The translations under genes were made by a program, and so were the position numbers. From Sulfitobacter faviae (GTDB lineage Bacteria; Pseudomonadota; Alphaproteobacteria; Rhodobacterales; Rhodobacteraceae): a DNA stretch of 64,000 bases. How positions within the stretch are numbered: position 1 is the first letter of the stretch; the number at the start of each line of letters is the position of its first letter. Positions 1 to 9,119 of the stretch are shown here, piece by piece. The notes under the pieces are model-generated. The model ran no database searches. It was not told where the DNA came from and was given only the letters and a program-made list of their open reading frames with translations. The stretch is taken from NCBI RefSeq assembly GCF_029870955.1, contig NZ_PGFQ01000004.1, positions 1 to 64,000 of the forward strand, read 5' to 3'.

Positions 1-729
1 CCGCAGCCGCTGGATGATGCGCTTAGCGATGCAGCGCGAAATCACCTCAGATGATCTAATCCAGAAAACCCATTGGCCCAACATTGATCTGATCGGTGCG
101 CAGCTGAAACCTCTACTGGGCGGAATTCCAAATTCCCGTTTGGCGCATGGCCGCACGCGTTGGAAGCTTTGGGATGCGCTAACCGACCGGCTAGAAGCCG
201 ATGGTGTACTGGACAACTACGATGTCATCTTCCTCGATACGCCGCCCGCGCTTGCTATCTGACGATCAATGGATTGGCCGCCGCTGACATCTTGCTGGTG
301 CCCTTGGGCGCGTCCTTCCTTGAGTTTGATTCCACAGGGCGTTTCTTTGACATGCTGCACGCGACATTCTCCTCAATCGAAGACGGGGAAAACGTCGCTG
401 CACGTGCCCTGGGCCAACCAGAGGTTAACTTCGAATGGGATGCGGTGCGCGCGGTCATCACCCGTTTTGACAGCACCCAGCAGGCCGAAATGGCGGCACT
501 CATGCAAGCCTATTTAGGGCCAACCTTGTCACCCCACCGTCAGGGTTTTACAGCACTGATCGGGCAAGCGGGCGAAAGCGTGAATGGTATCTATGAGGCC
601 GACTACCGTGATTTTAACCGTGAGACCTATGCCCGGGGCCGCGAGACCTTTGATGAAACCTATGCCGCGTTCAAAAAGCTTTTGATCGGCGCATGGGCAC
701 GGGACGTGGCAGAAGAGGGCGCGTCATGA
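1..729 (+). CDS. parA: ParA C-terminal part (contig-start copy, error-rich)
   Basis: This is the C-terminal half of the partition ATPase that is complete at 57703-59067. Four single-base differences from the other copy (near 33, 109, 160 and 252) break the frame, so only residues from about base 253 onward read cleanly to the stop at 727-729. The region includes the VIFLDTPPAL segment that follows the ATP-binding core in ParA/MinD proteins. Take the sequence from the second copy. It ends 72 bp before parB. Confidence 0.85.
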
Positions 730-801
730 ACCACCCTACCCTCCCTTTGAACTGCGTACGTCGGGCTAACCCTTTTTTCACTCTTTCTGCAGGAGGCTAC
801 C

Positions 802-1810
802 ATGGCCAAACGTAAACGCCTTGCTGTTCCGGACCCGTCCCAGATCGCAGCGCCGGAGACTAAAGCCATGGACATTCCAATTGGATATGCGCCCGATCAC
901 ATGAAGCGCCGCGCGCCGATCGCCGATGTCGCGGGGCAGGCGGCCACAACCGCCGCGTTAGAGACTGTCGCGGGCGAAATGCAGGCGGCCCGCGAAGAGG
1001 GGCGCTTGGTTCAGAAGATCCCGCTCGACGCAGTAGATGCCGCCCATATGATCCGCGACCGGATCACAATCGACCCCGAAGAAATGGCAACACTCGAAGC
1101 TTCTCTTCTGGCACGCGGGCAGCAGACCCCGATTGAGGTGGTCGAGACAACACCGGGCCGCTACGGGCTGATCTCTGGTTGGCGCCGTATTAGTGCCTTA
1201 CGCAGCCTCGCACAGCGTGGGGGGGGCCGGGCAATGTGCTGGCGCTGATCCGTAAACCGGATACCGCCTCAGATGCCTATATCGCCATGGTCGAGGAAAA
1301 CGAAATCCGTGTCGGCCTCAGCTATTTTGAACGGGCCAGTATCGTCGCTGGCTCTGTTCGTGAAGGCGTGTTTCGCAACGAAAAAGAGGCCCTGAATAGC
1401 CTTTTCGCGGCCGCTTCTCGTGCCAAACGGTCTAAGATTAAAAGCTTCCTCCCGGTGGTCGAAACCCTCGGCGCTATGTCCGTCACCCTTCAGCACTGAC
1501 TGAACGCCTCGGCCTCGCGGTATCGACCCGTTTGCAGGCAGAGCCGGAGTGGGGGAAGCGTCTCTATGACAGGCTTCGTAAAGCAGATCCGGCCACGCCG
1601 GAGGATGAAGCAGCCTTGATACAAAAGGCTCTGGAGGGCGGTTCATATTCTAAGAAGGTGGGGCAGGGGGCAGCAAAGCCTGCACCCACTATCCCGGCAT
1701 CGCCAATTACCGTAAGCCGCAGCAAAGGTACGCTGCGCTTATCTGGTCCAGCTGTAACAGATGATTTGATGGATGCAATTGAGGCGTTGGTCCGGGATTG
1801 GAAGGCATAG
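802..1810 (+). CDS. parB: ParB partition protein (first copy, frame broken twice)
   Basis: ParB/Spo0J-family centromere-binding protein. The start ATG at 802 follows aggaggct, a strong ribosome-binding site. An N-terminal linker (residues 1-70) leads into the ParB nuclease-like domain with LISGWRRISALRSLA (about residues 125-140) and a helix-turn-helix region. Two errors break this copy: the ggggaggggcc of copy 2 reads ggggggggcc near 1222, and one c is lost near 1474. However, its C-terminal end, from EPEWGKRLYDRL to RDWKA, is correct here, while copy 2 loses a g at that point. Combining the copies gives an intact protein of about 336 residues. It is cotranscribed with parA. Confidence 0.88.
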
Positions 1811-1842
1811 TCTCAGGTGTCGCCAGAAAATGGCATACCCAA

Positions 1843-1862
1843 ATGTTTCGCACGCGAAACAT
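1843..1862. promoter_or_regulatory. parS-like palindrome
   Basis: The sequence ATGTTTCGCACGCGAAACAT is a 20-bp inverted repeat (9-bp arms around AC), 33 bp after the parB stop. It resembles the ParB binding consensus TGTTTCACGTGAAACA, with the same GTTTC/GAAAC outer arms but a different centre. Position and symmetry make it the best centromere candidate on the plasmid. Binding by this ParB is an inference. The second reading is at 60182-60201. Confidence 0.7.
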
Positions 1863-2169
1863 AATTTTACAAGGTACTGTTATATATAAAGAAAATAAAT
1901 CTTTCTTAGGAAGGGATGGTAAATTCTAGTGTTATCCTTCGGGATATTCACACAGGTTCTGCACGAACTCGCCACTTAGTACCGATAGTGTGGTGTCACT
2001 AGCGTGGTAATGAAATCGAACGGCGTTTACTGGATACTGGCGTTCGAGATTATTCTGGTGAATGCGCGTTAAGCAGGACAATGCGCCGTCTTTCGGGCCG
2101 CACTCTACGGTGTGTTGGGCACAAACCTAACGCAGAACCATAGTCTGAGACCATCGTTGGTATTGAAGC
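1863..2169. other. Intergenic region after parB
   Basis: About 300 bp without a convincing gene. It starts A+T-rich (tatatataaagaaaataaat, 1883-1902) next to the parS-like site and becomes mixed towards the IS110 relic. Short reading frames here have no recognisable family features. Confidence 0.5.
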
Positions 2170-2571
2170 TAGTGGCCAGATGTGCCCCCACCTGTGCGCT
2201 TGGAAGAGTGCCAAGCACGTCACCGTCTGGCCTTGCTTGGCCTCAGGCAACAAAACTTCCGGAGAGAATTTGCTATCTTCGCGGAGACGACGGTCCTCCA
2301 GTCGTGCAGCCGATCTGTTTCGTCTGGTTGTCGTGACGATTGACAAAAAGCGACACGGCCTTGGGTGCCTTTTACCGGCGGCTGGGAACGCGCATAGGCA
2401 AGCGAAAGGCAGTGACGGCCACGGCGCGCAAGATCGCAATCTACGACTCCATCCGCTATAGCATCACCTATCAGGATAAGGACGCCGCAGCTTTTGATGA
2501 TCGACATCGGCAACGCGTCTCTGAGACCTCCAGCAGCGTCTCAAACAATGGGCTATGCAAAACCACTGTTG
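2170..2571 (+). pseudogene. IS110-family transposase, C-terminal relic
   Basis: Fragments in shifting frames give a typical IS110-family (Transposase_20) C-terminus: SAKHVTVW and SGNKTSGENLLSSR (about 2205-2285), then DTALGAFYRRLGTRIGKRKAVTATARKIA (about 2346-2432; adjacent pieces) and a tail LKQWAMQNHC ending near 2573. Frameshifts near 2345, 2440 and 2528 and the missing N-terminal DEDD domain show it is dead. A conserved hairpin follows directly. The same C-terminal tail and hairpin recur at 9540-9645. Confidence 0.75.
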
Positions 2572-2577
2572 AGACCT

Positions 2578-2639
2578 GAGACCCGGTTATGGCCACCCGC
2601 TGCGCAATTTGAGGGCTGCGCAGACGGCCATAACGTCTC
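2578..2639 (+). repeat. Conserved IS110-end hairpin, locus 1
   Basis: A long imperfect stem directly follows the IS110 C-terminus. GAGAC (2578-2582) pairs with GTCTC (2635-2639), TTATGGCC (2587-2594) with GGCCATAA (2626-2633), and CTGCGC (2600-2605) with GCGCAG (2618-2623), around a TTGAGG loop. The homologous hairpin at 9586-9645 keeps the pairing despite base changes in both arms. It may be an IS110/IS1111 right-end structured RNA segment or a DNA hairpin. Confidence 0.75.
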
Positions 2640-2741
2640 CACGGCACTTCTTTCCGACTGAACTGGCCCCCATTTCGACCGGACACCTCGGACTGACCAA
2701 GGAGGCTTAAGGATAGCCTTAAGCACATGCTTATGTCTGCG

Positions 2742-3164
2742 ATGGAAATCATTACTGATGGTGGGCGCCGTCGACGCTGGTCTGCGGCTGAAAAGCTGCG
2801 GATCGTTGAAGAGACCCTCTACGACGGGGATAGTGTTTCGGCCGTTGCTCGTCGTAATGGCGTGGCGCCCAATCTGTTGTATCGTTGGCGTAGATTGATG
2901 CTTGAGGGAGGGAGTGTCGCTGTGACAGGAGATGAAAGCGTGACCAGCAATAAGGCTGTTCGAGAGATGGAAGCCCGCGTTCGGGAGCTTGAGCGTCAGC
3001 TGGGACGCAAAACGCTGGAAGTGGAGATCTTGAAGGAAGCGCTCGACAAGTCCCGCTCAAAAAAACCGACCTTGCTTGCGCGTGCCTGCGGCACCTCAAA
3101 CCGGGCGGTTCCCGATGAAGGCGGTGGCACAGACGTTAGGCGTATCCCGTTCGAACCTACATGA
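2742..3164 (+). CDS. IS3-family transposase OrfA (IS2-like)
   Basis: A small DNA-binding protein of the IS2 type. The N-terminus MEIITDGGRRRRWSAAEKLR leads a helix-turn-helix (VSAVARRNGVAPNLLYRWRR, residues about 33-52), followed by a leucine-zipper-like coiled coil (REMEARVRELERQLGRKTLE) used for OrfA-OrfB assembly. The start at 2742 matches the family better than the upstream ATG at 2727. OrfB lies in another frame and overlaps the 3' end, as expected for frameshift production of OrfAB. Confidence 0.85.
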   Translation: MEIITDGGRRRRWSAAEKLRIVEETLYDGDSVSAVARRNGVAPNLLYRWRRLMLEGGSVAVTGDESVTSNKAVREMEARVRELERQLGRKTLEVEILKEALDKSRSKKPTLLARACGTSNRAVPDEGGGTDVRRIPFEPT

Positions 3165-3941
3165 ACGGCAGAGGGGAAGCACGGAGCCGCGTCGGAGCTA
3201 TTATAAAGCTCAGGACGCGGCGCTCTTGCCACGTATCGAGTGTTTGGTGGCGGAACGCCCAACCTATGGCTACCGTCGGATCTGTGCAGTGCTGAACCTG
3301 GAACTCAAGGCAGAAGGCCTTGCCCCGGCAAATCATAAACGCGTCTATCGCAGGCCAATCACCTGCTGCTGGAGCGATCCGGCTTCGACCGGCCCGAACG
3401 CGCCCACGATGGCAAGGTCATCATGATGCGGTCGAACTTGCGCTGGTGCTCTGACGGGCTGGAGTTCACCTGCTGGAATGGCGATGTTATCCGCGCGGCG
3501 TTCTTGCTCGATGCTCATGATCGCGAGGTCATCGCTTGGCGGGCTGTCGCCAATGCCGGGATTAGCGGCTCGGACGTGCGTGACATGCTTCTGGAGGCCG
3601 TCGAAAAACGCTTCGGCAGCTATTACGCCCCAGAGGTTGTTGAGGTCTTATCCGACAATGGAAGCGCTTACACAGCAAAGGAAACCCGCATCTTCGCTCG
3701 CCAGATCGGCCTGAAGTCATGCTTCACCCCAGTCGCCAGCCCGCAATCTAACGGCATGTCCGAAGCCTTCGTAAAGACGCTCAAACGCGATTACGTACGC
3801 GTCAATCCACTACCCAATGCCGAAACCGTTTTGAATTTGATAGGAGAATGGATCGAGGACTATAACGACAACCACCTAGACAGCGGCCTAAGATGGCGAT
3901 CGCCTCGAGAGTTCATCAAGGCTAAAACCGAAACCGCTTAG
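3115..3941 (+). pseudogene. IS3-family transposase OrfB (IS2-like), frameshifted
   Basis: DDE integrase-type transposase. The N-terminal part MKAVAQTLGVSRSNLHERQ to NHKRVYR reads to about 3350, then the frame changes and continues as ANHLLLERSGFDRPERAHDG up to the stop at 3939-3941. Catalytic residues are visible: D in VLSDNGSAY and E in GMSEAFVKTLKRDY. A few bases between VYR and ANHLLL are missing compared with family members. The break is identical in both readings of the locus (61690), so it may be real and the element immobile on its own. Confidence 0.75.
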
Positions 3942-3973
3942 GTGTCCGGTGAAACGGGGGCCGGTCCACCGAC

Positions 3974-4334
3974 ATGCTATGAGACCGAGTTCACCAGTCA
4001 AGCGATCTTAAAATGGGCCGACGAGAACAAGGTGCTTTGGCACTACATCGATCCGGGTAAGCCTCGGCAAAACGCTTTCGTTGAAAGCCTCAACGGCAGG
4101 CTTAGGGATGAGCTTCTGAACGAGGAAATCTTCGATAGTGTGGAGGACGCACGGAGCAAGCTTGCCCTCCGGCGTTATGATTACAACACGGTCAGACCGC
4201 ACTCGTCCCTGGACAACCAGACACCGCAGCAAGCGCGCCGAGCGTTTGAGCAATCTGAGGGCTCCACGCCCGGCGCACTTGCGCCAGACGGAGAAGCCGA
4301 ATACCGAAATCCAACCTGTAGACTCTCGTTATGA
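3974..4334 (+). pseudogene. IS3-family OrfB C-terminal relic, locus 1
   Basis: This is the last third of an IS3-family DDE transposase of a different group from the neighbouring IS2-like element. It reads [37 protein letters not shown] (with the catalytic E) and [12 protein letters not shown]. There is no start or upstream D,D region. It was joined to the IS110 hairpin before the IS2-like element landed between them. A close relative is fused to the same hairpin at 9665-9928. Confidence 0.85.
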
Positions 4335-4743
4335 ACGATGATCCGGCGGAGGGCAGGTCTAAAAAAGGTAACAGGGCAGGGGTTGGGCGGATTCTGAGAC
4401 CTAGATCAGGGAACTCAATAGGGAGTAAGTCAGACCTACACGCGTCAAACTTTGCATCACTTGCATTGTTTTAACAGTGCTGTGCAGCGCTTGAACTGAT
4501 AGTTGGGCTAGGTTAGGCAGCGAAGAGCTCTTAACGTTACTTGATGCACGGCGTATCAAACATTCGCACGGAGTAAATTGGTGATGAAGAAAATATATGG
4601 GCACCCGTGGGAGCTTTTGCGTCGGACGCAACATCTCACGAAAACTGGAACAGTACTTAGACAACCGAATTCAATCCAAGATATCTTTCCGAGAAACAGA
4701 AATACAATTATAAGCTACTTTTTTGCCAACTAAAGGGATCGGT
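4335..4743. other. Intergenic, upstream of the glycan block
   Basis: No gene is supported in these 409 bp. The first 70 bp look like IS3 flank. The remainder is A+T-rich and probably carries the promoter for the 4744-8960 block. The last bases, aaagggatcggt, supply the ribosome-binding site for the ATG at 4744. Confidence 0.5.
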
Positions 4744-5900
4744 ATGTCACCTAATAGAAAAACTGGTCACGTTTGGTTGTTTTCAGAAAGTTGCACAGCT
4801 GAATTCTCCCAAGAACTAGCCGGAATATTTCCTAAAATCAAAAAGTTGAATGAAGGGACAGCTTCCAGTGAAGCTCATGTTTTTCAGAATCAAAAAGGAA
4901 TTATCCTTGTTGGTCGCGGCCTCGTTGATACACTTGTAACTACAATAGCGCAACGCTCTGATCCACTTGAAAAACTTGAAGAGTGGAAGTTAGAGACGGC
5001 GAACATCCTAGCAGTATATCGACGTAGCCGAAGAAAAGCCTCTATGTTTTTGATGGAGGAAATTATAACTGATCCTAACCGTGCCATTCGAGAAGTTTCT
5101 CGTAAAACCGGGTACAATGTACGATATCCAACTACATTAACTAATGGGCAAAGTATAGAGCGAAGCGCATTGCACTGGTTGCTCGCCGAGGCTTTAGCTA
5201 CAAGAGACGTTGAGGCGCAAAAGCTTAGCGAAGAACTTGAAGCGTCATCGATACCACTCGTTGAACGTAAGAAGGAAAAGCTTGATACGGCACTTGCTGC
5301 GTTGAAGTGCTGCGCTCAACTACAATACGACGCCGACGTAAAAGAACAGCAAAGTGTAGAACTTGAAATTCTAGAAAAAAAAGTGTCGGATCAGCTAGAA
5401 GCCCTTATTGAAGCAGACACACAAGCAACTGAAGTCAAACTTCTTGTTGAGCAAGCTAATGCTACAAAAATAGAAATGACGCAGCTATTAGGTGAAAACC
5501 GATTTGCCGAAGCTGAGATCGAAATGCTCTTGTCTCAAATAATCTCGTTGCAACACTCGGTTGAAGAGGTATTCAATGAGCTTCAGGATGCACTACAGTA
5601 TAAAGAAATAGCCTCTGAGCGAGATAGGGAAATATTAAGCCTGAATAACCGAATAGGAGAAATCATCTCTGAACGGGATCAGGAAATAAAAAGCCTAAAT
5701 GTCCGAATCGAAGAAATCATCTTTCAGCGAGATAAAAAATACTGGACTTAAATAGTCGAATGAATAGTTTGGAATTTTCTAACGCGACTTTAGATAGGTC
5801 GGTTAAAGAGAAAAATAGGATGATTGAGGATCTCTACCAATCGTCCTCTTGGCGTATAACCGCACCACTACGGTTTATAAAAAAGTCTCTTAGTAAGTAA
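4744..5900 (+). CDS. Coiled-coil protein of polysaccharide loci (one-base frameshift)
   Basis: The ATG at 4744 follows aaaggga. Residues 1-130 are a mixed alpha/beta region without a domain I recognise (SECAEF-type start, IILVGRGLVDTLV, then a helical NRAIREVSRKTGYNVRYPTT segment). From about residue 140 on it is coiled coil, with near-repeats REILSLNNRIGEIISERDQE and KSLNVRIEEIIFQRDKK. The frame stops at 5751 because a run of six A (5734-5739) lacks one base. Restoring it gives ILDLNSRMNSLEF and a C-terminal SSSWRITAPLRFIKKSLSK ending at 5900. That SWRxTxPLR tail recurs in surface-polysaccharide proteins. Function unknown; possibly a scaffold or chain-length factor. It heads an A+T-rich operon. 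Confidence 0.75.
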
Positions 5901-5946
5901 TTATCCGTTCAAAGCTAGATGTTAGTAGAGTTATGTTGAGGGCCCT

Positions 5947-6729
5947 ATGTACTGGCGAAAAAAATACTATCGTACCCTTTGGAAATCTACCCTTCCATTG
6001 ACCAGACGATTTGATCTTTCAAACGGGCTTTTCTCTGGTCGGGAAGCCTATATTTTCGCTGCTGGCCCTTCTTTAAAGAATGTCGACGTCGAATCTCTCC
6101 GTTTACGGCTTGATAAGTCGCTTGTTATTTGCATCAAACAATCGATCGATATCGTAGATTTCGATTGTGATGCACTGATTATGAACTTTTGTAACTTCAG
6201 TGGATATGAGTGGGATCGCATACAGTGCCCCACTTTTTGGACTACGTTCGATCGTAAGCACAATGAAATGATTCAGGCGAAGGGTGCAAATTGTAATGCT
6301 ACGTTTGAGGTTGTAGAGAATGGCCCTAATACCGCCGCCGGTTTCTCCCTAAGTACTGCTGGCGGTAACCGGTGGGAAAACTTAGACAAAATCACCGATG
6401 GAAAAGCTCGATGGGGGCCAGGGCTTATGTATGAACTCGCAATCCCGCTCGCCCTACTAGCAGGGGTGTCTCATATTAATCTAGTTTCATGGGACATAGG
6501 CACAATCAGTCAAGAGAATGATACAGCATTTCATAATGAACACTTCTATGAGCAAAATAAAGTGGAAATGAGTACCAAAATCACGAATCTTGAAATCACT
6601 ACTGTTGCCAATTCAACTTTAGCCCTTAGAAATTGGTTAGCTGCGAAAGGCGTCGGTTTGTCGGTGATCTCAGACCGCAGTCTTGTACATGAAAGTATTC
6701 CGCGAAAGCCAGAGTGGATTATTCAATGA
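5947..6729 (+). CDS. MptE/DUF115-like glycan-locus protein
   Basis: A 260-residue protein with an N-terminal Rossmann-like motif, AYIFAAGPSLKNVDV (residues about 35-49). This pattern is typical of the DUF115/MptE-like group, whose members sit in flagellin-glycosylation and capsule loci and resemble sialyltransferases. Later GPGLMYELAIPLALLAGV and INLVSWDIGT resemble the second Rossmann half. No signal peptide or membrane segment. The following gene starts inside its stop (ATGA). The assignment is by motif only. It could be a transferase or a sugar-modifying enzyme. Confidence 0.55.
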   Translation: MYWRKKYYRTLWKSTLPLTRRFDLSNGLFSGREAYIFAAGPSLKNVDVESLRLRLDKSLVICIKQSIDIVDFDCDALIMNFCNFSGYEWDRIQCPTFWTTFDRKHNEMIQAKGANCNATFEVVENGPNTAAGFSLSTAGGNRWENLDKITDGKARWGPGLMYELAIPLALLAGVSHINLVSWDIGTISQENDTAFHNEHFYEQNKVEMSTKITNLEITTVANSTLALRNWLAAKGVGLSVISDRSLVHESIPRKPEWIIQ

Positions 6730-8033
6730 AAGTTCTAACTTTGGATTGGAGAAAGTTTGGCGACTTCAGTGCAGTTGGCCAACTTACTCAGAAGATTTTT
6801 TCCCATGGTTCTGGCTATAGTATTCATCCCGTGCAATGCATCAACAATACAGATTGCCGTGTTTTTGAAGTTGGGTCAGATAAGGCTGTTGTGGACGTTT
6901 ACAAAAGCAATATACACCACGACGCTGTTCTTAATTATGTTTCAGAACTTAAGCCCTCTGTTTTCTATGTACGCCTTTCTCCACACATTCCGACTCTCGA
7001 ATTAGCCTGTAAGCTAATTTCACGTTTTCACGAAGTTCCACTAATTGTCCATTATATGGACAAACCCAGCTTTTCAGAGATGTCGAACACTCGTATTGCC
7101 TATGTTCAGCATATGTATGACGTTTTAGTTAAGAATGCAGACCAGTTTTTAACTATCCACAGTTCAAGTATAGAAGATTTGGAGAAATGCTTCGGATATA
7201 AGCCTAAGGTGCTCGCTAACTTTATTCGTAAGCCGGTATCAAAAACATCAGCTAATGTAGGCTTTTCCGGACAGCCAATCAAGATATTCTATTTTGGTAG
7301 CATTGATAAAAAGATGAACGAGAGCGCTATTGCTAGCCTGGCTCAAGAGGTTTCTTCTAATCAATGGGTTTCATTGTCTCTCTGGTCCAACAGTGGACTC
7401 TGGGGAGAGATTAAACAACTAGTCGAAAACTCGCAAAATATTCATGCTTTTAAATCCAACCTTGATGTCGAACAATTCCAAAGAAAGATGAGCGAGGCTG
7501 ACATACTATTGCTACCATATAATTTTGACGAAACGTCGAAAATTTTTTTGAAGCATAGCTTTTCTAATAAGTTTGTCGACTACCTTGAAGCTGGGGGTGT
7601 GATTCTATGTCTTGGACCGGCGGAGATCCCTACTGTAATGGCATGTAAGGAAAGTGGTTTAGCTCTCGTTCTTGAGAGCAAAAGTGCATTGAAAGCGGCT
7701 TTCTCATCCGAAGAAGCGTTTAGAAATGCATTAGGAACCCTTGATCTTGAGAGTTACAATGCAAAAGCAGAATCCTTGAGGAGAGCTCAGGAGGTTCTTG
7801 TTGAGGAATTTTTCGATTCTATGGAACGTATTGTGAGCCGGGGCTCCAAGCGTACATTTCGAACTAAAGACATTACTTCTAAATCACATATCGAAGAAAC
7901 AATGTTGGGCGTTTTGATCCGCCAGAAATTCTTTGACCATGCGCAACCGGTGGAACAGCAATCCCTGGTTTCGTCTTTAATGGCAGAAATTTTGCGGCGA
8001 CGCGGTTATAAGGGCCTTCAGTATGAAATTTAG
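6726..8033 (+). CDS. GT-B fold glycosyltransferase
   Basis: A 435-residue cytosolic protein beginning MKVLTLDWRKFGDFSAVGQL, with overlapping ATGA coupling to the gene before. The middle contains a nucleotide-sugar-type segment: IKIFYFGSIDKKMNES starts the second Rossmann domain (about residue 190), and ADILLLPYNFDETSKIF then KHSFSNKFVDYLEAGGVIL form the usual GT4-like C-terminal donor-site region. Sugar specificity cannot be read. Its last 11 bp overlap the next gene. Codon use is A+T-rich like its neighbours, suggesting the whole block was acquired together. Confidence 0.7.
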   Translation: MKVLTLDWRKFGDFSAVGQLTQKIFSHGSGYSIHPVQCINNTDCRVFEVGSDKAVVDVYKSNIHHDAVLNYVSELKPSVFYVRLSPHIPTLELACKLISRFHEVPLIVHYMDKPSFSEMSNTRIAYVQHMYDVLVKNADQFLTIHSSSIEDLEKCFGYKPKVLANFIRKPVSKTSANVGFSGQPIKIFYFGSIDKKMNESAIASLAQEVSSNQWVSLSLWSNSGLWGEIKQLVENSQNIHAFKSNLDVEQFQRKMSEADILLLPYNFDETSKIFLKHSFSNKFVDYLEAGGVILCLGPAEIPTVMACKESGLALVLESKSALKAAFSSEEAFRNALGTLDLESYNAKAESLRRAQEVLVEEFFDSMERIVSRGSKRTFRTKDITSKSHIEETMLGVLIRQKFFDHAQPVEQQSLVSSLMAEILRRRGYKGLQYEI

Positions 8034-8960
8034 TATTGCCGCGCATGCGGAAAGCTATGGAAAACACCGTTTCTCGAATAATGAGATACTCAATAAACTT
8101 GCCAAAGAAGTGGAAGTATCTGATGATCTGACGTTCGTATGGTGGGTTGAAAAAATGTTCCTAAGCCCGAAGTACGAAGAAATCACTCGACAAATGATGG
8201 AGAAGCCTTGGTTCGGCGTTATGCACGTTCCATTGCTCACTCCTAATTGGGCGATGTATTCCCAAAATAACTTATCGAAGATGTATTTCATGGGCGAGTG
8301 GCGCATGGCTTTGAAAAATTGTCGCGGGATTATTACTTTATCTGATCATATGCGAAAGCAAGTGAAGGCTATTTATCCAGAACTTGATGTCTTTTCTTTA
8401 AAGCATCCCATGCCCGGGACCGTAAAGCGTTTTGATCTGGAATCGTACATTAATGACCCTAAGCTTCTATTGGTAGGAGCTTGGCTTAGGGATTTTAGCA
8501 AGTTCGTCAGTCTTGAAACAAATATAAGAAAATTTATTGTTATAAATCATTATGCTAGGGATTTTATAGAGCAACGCTATAAGAAATATCAACCTAATAT
8601 TCTAAAAGACGTTCTCAGCCACGATCACGTAGGGTTTCTTGATAATCAGGACTATGATGACTTGATATGTTCTTCTGTACTTTATCTTAGTCTTCATGAA
8701 ACCTCGGCCAACAATGCCATCTGCGAATGCGTCCAGTACTCAGTACCTTTCGTGGCTCGACGCCATCCTGCAATTGAAGAATATGCAGGCGAAGAATATC
8801 CTCTTTTGTGGAGGATGACACGTTCTTAGATATTTCGGTCGATCAAGTTATTGAAGCGCATAAGTATCTTGAGGCGAGAAATGATTTGAAAAAGGATTTG
8901 AATATTTCTTCCTTTATAGATGGTATTAGGGCTATATATTCAAGAATGGAGCACAATTAA
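8023..8960 (+). CDS. GT-B fold glycosyltransferase (one-base frameshift)
   Basis: The product shows MKFSIAAHAESYGKHRFSN, a sugar-acceptor style N-terminus, GIITLSDHMRKQVK in the middle, and LSLHETSANNAICECVQY then PFVARRHPAIEEYAG in the donor site (about residues 225-260), a layout common in GT-B enzymes. The frame stops at 8829, but adding one T to the run at 8804-8807 restores PLFVEDDTFLDISVDQVIEA up to RMEHN, ending at 8960. Full length is about 313 residues. It probably acts in sequence with the transferase encoded upstream. Confidence 0.7.
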
Positions 8961-9119
8961 AGTCAGCATGTTGAGCTATCTGTTCATTTTTACTGAGAAC
9001 TGAATCGGTAGTTTCTACCGAGATTTGACCTATTCTCAGTTATGCGTCGTGGTTAACCTGCCCCTGCGAAGTTTCTCACCGTGATGTAGAGGCTGCGCCA
9101 ACTTTGAAGGAGCAGGCAT

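Larger units (their letters stand above)
2659..3968 (+). mobile_element. IS3-family (IS2-like) insertion sequence with target duplication
   Basis: Terminal inverted repeats are visible: the left end TGAACTGGCCCCCATTTCGA matches the complement of the right end (TGGACCGGCCCCCGTTTCAC), and both run into CCGGACACC. The 5-bp direct repeat CCGAC flanks it at 2654-2658 and 3969-3973, a normal length for IS2-group elements. It contains orfA and a frameshifted orfB. It has inserted into an older IS relic, separating the IS110 end from the IS3 orfB remnant at 3974. Confidence 0.88.
1..5661. repeat. First copy of contig-end overlap (same DNA as 58339-64000)
   Basis: This stretch matches 58339-64000 base for base apart from single-base indels: an extra g near 33, an extra a near 109, missing g near 160 and 252, a lost a near 1222, a missing c near 1474 and an extra g near 1554. 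Beyond 1.6 kb I saw no difference. The copies therefore describe one locus and the molecule closes into a circle of about 58,339 bp. A true 5.7-kb tandem duplication is possible but less likely, because the differences cluster at the extreme contig start. Confidence 0.9.
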
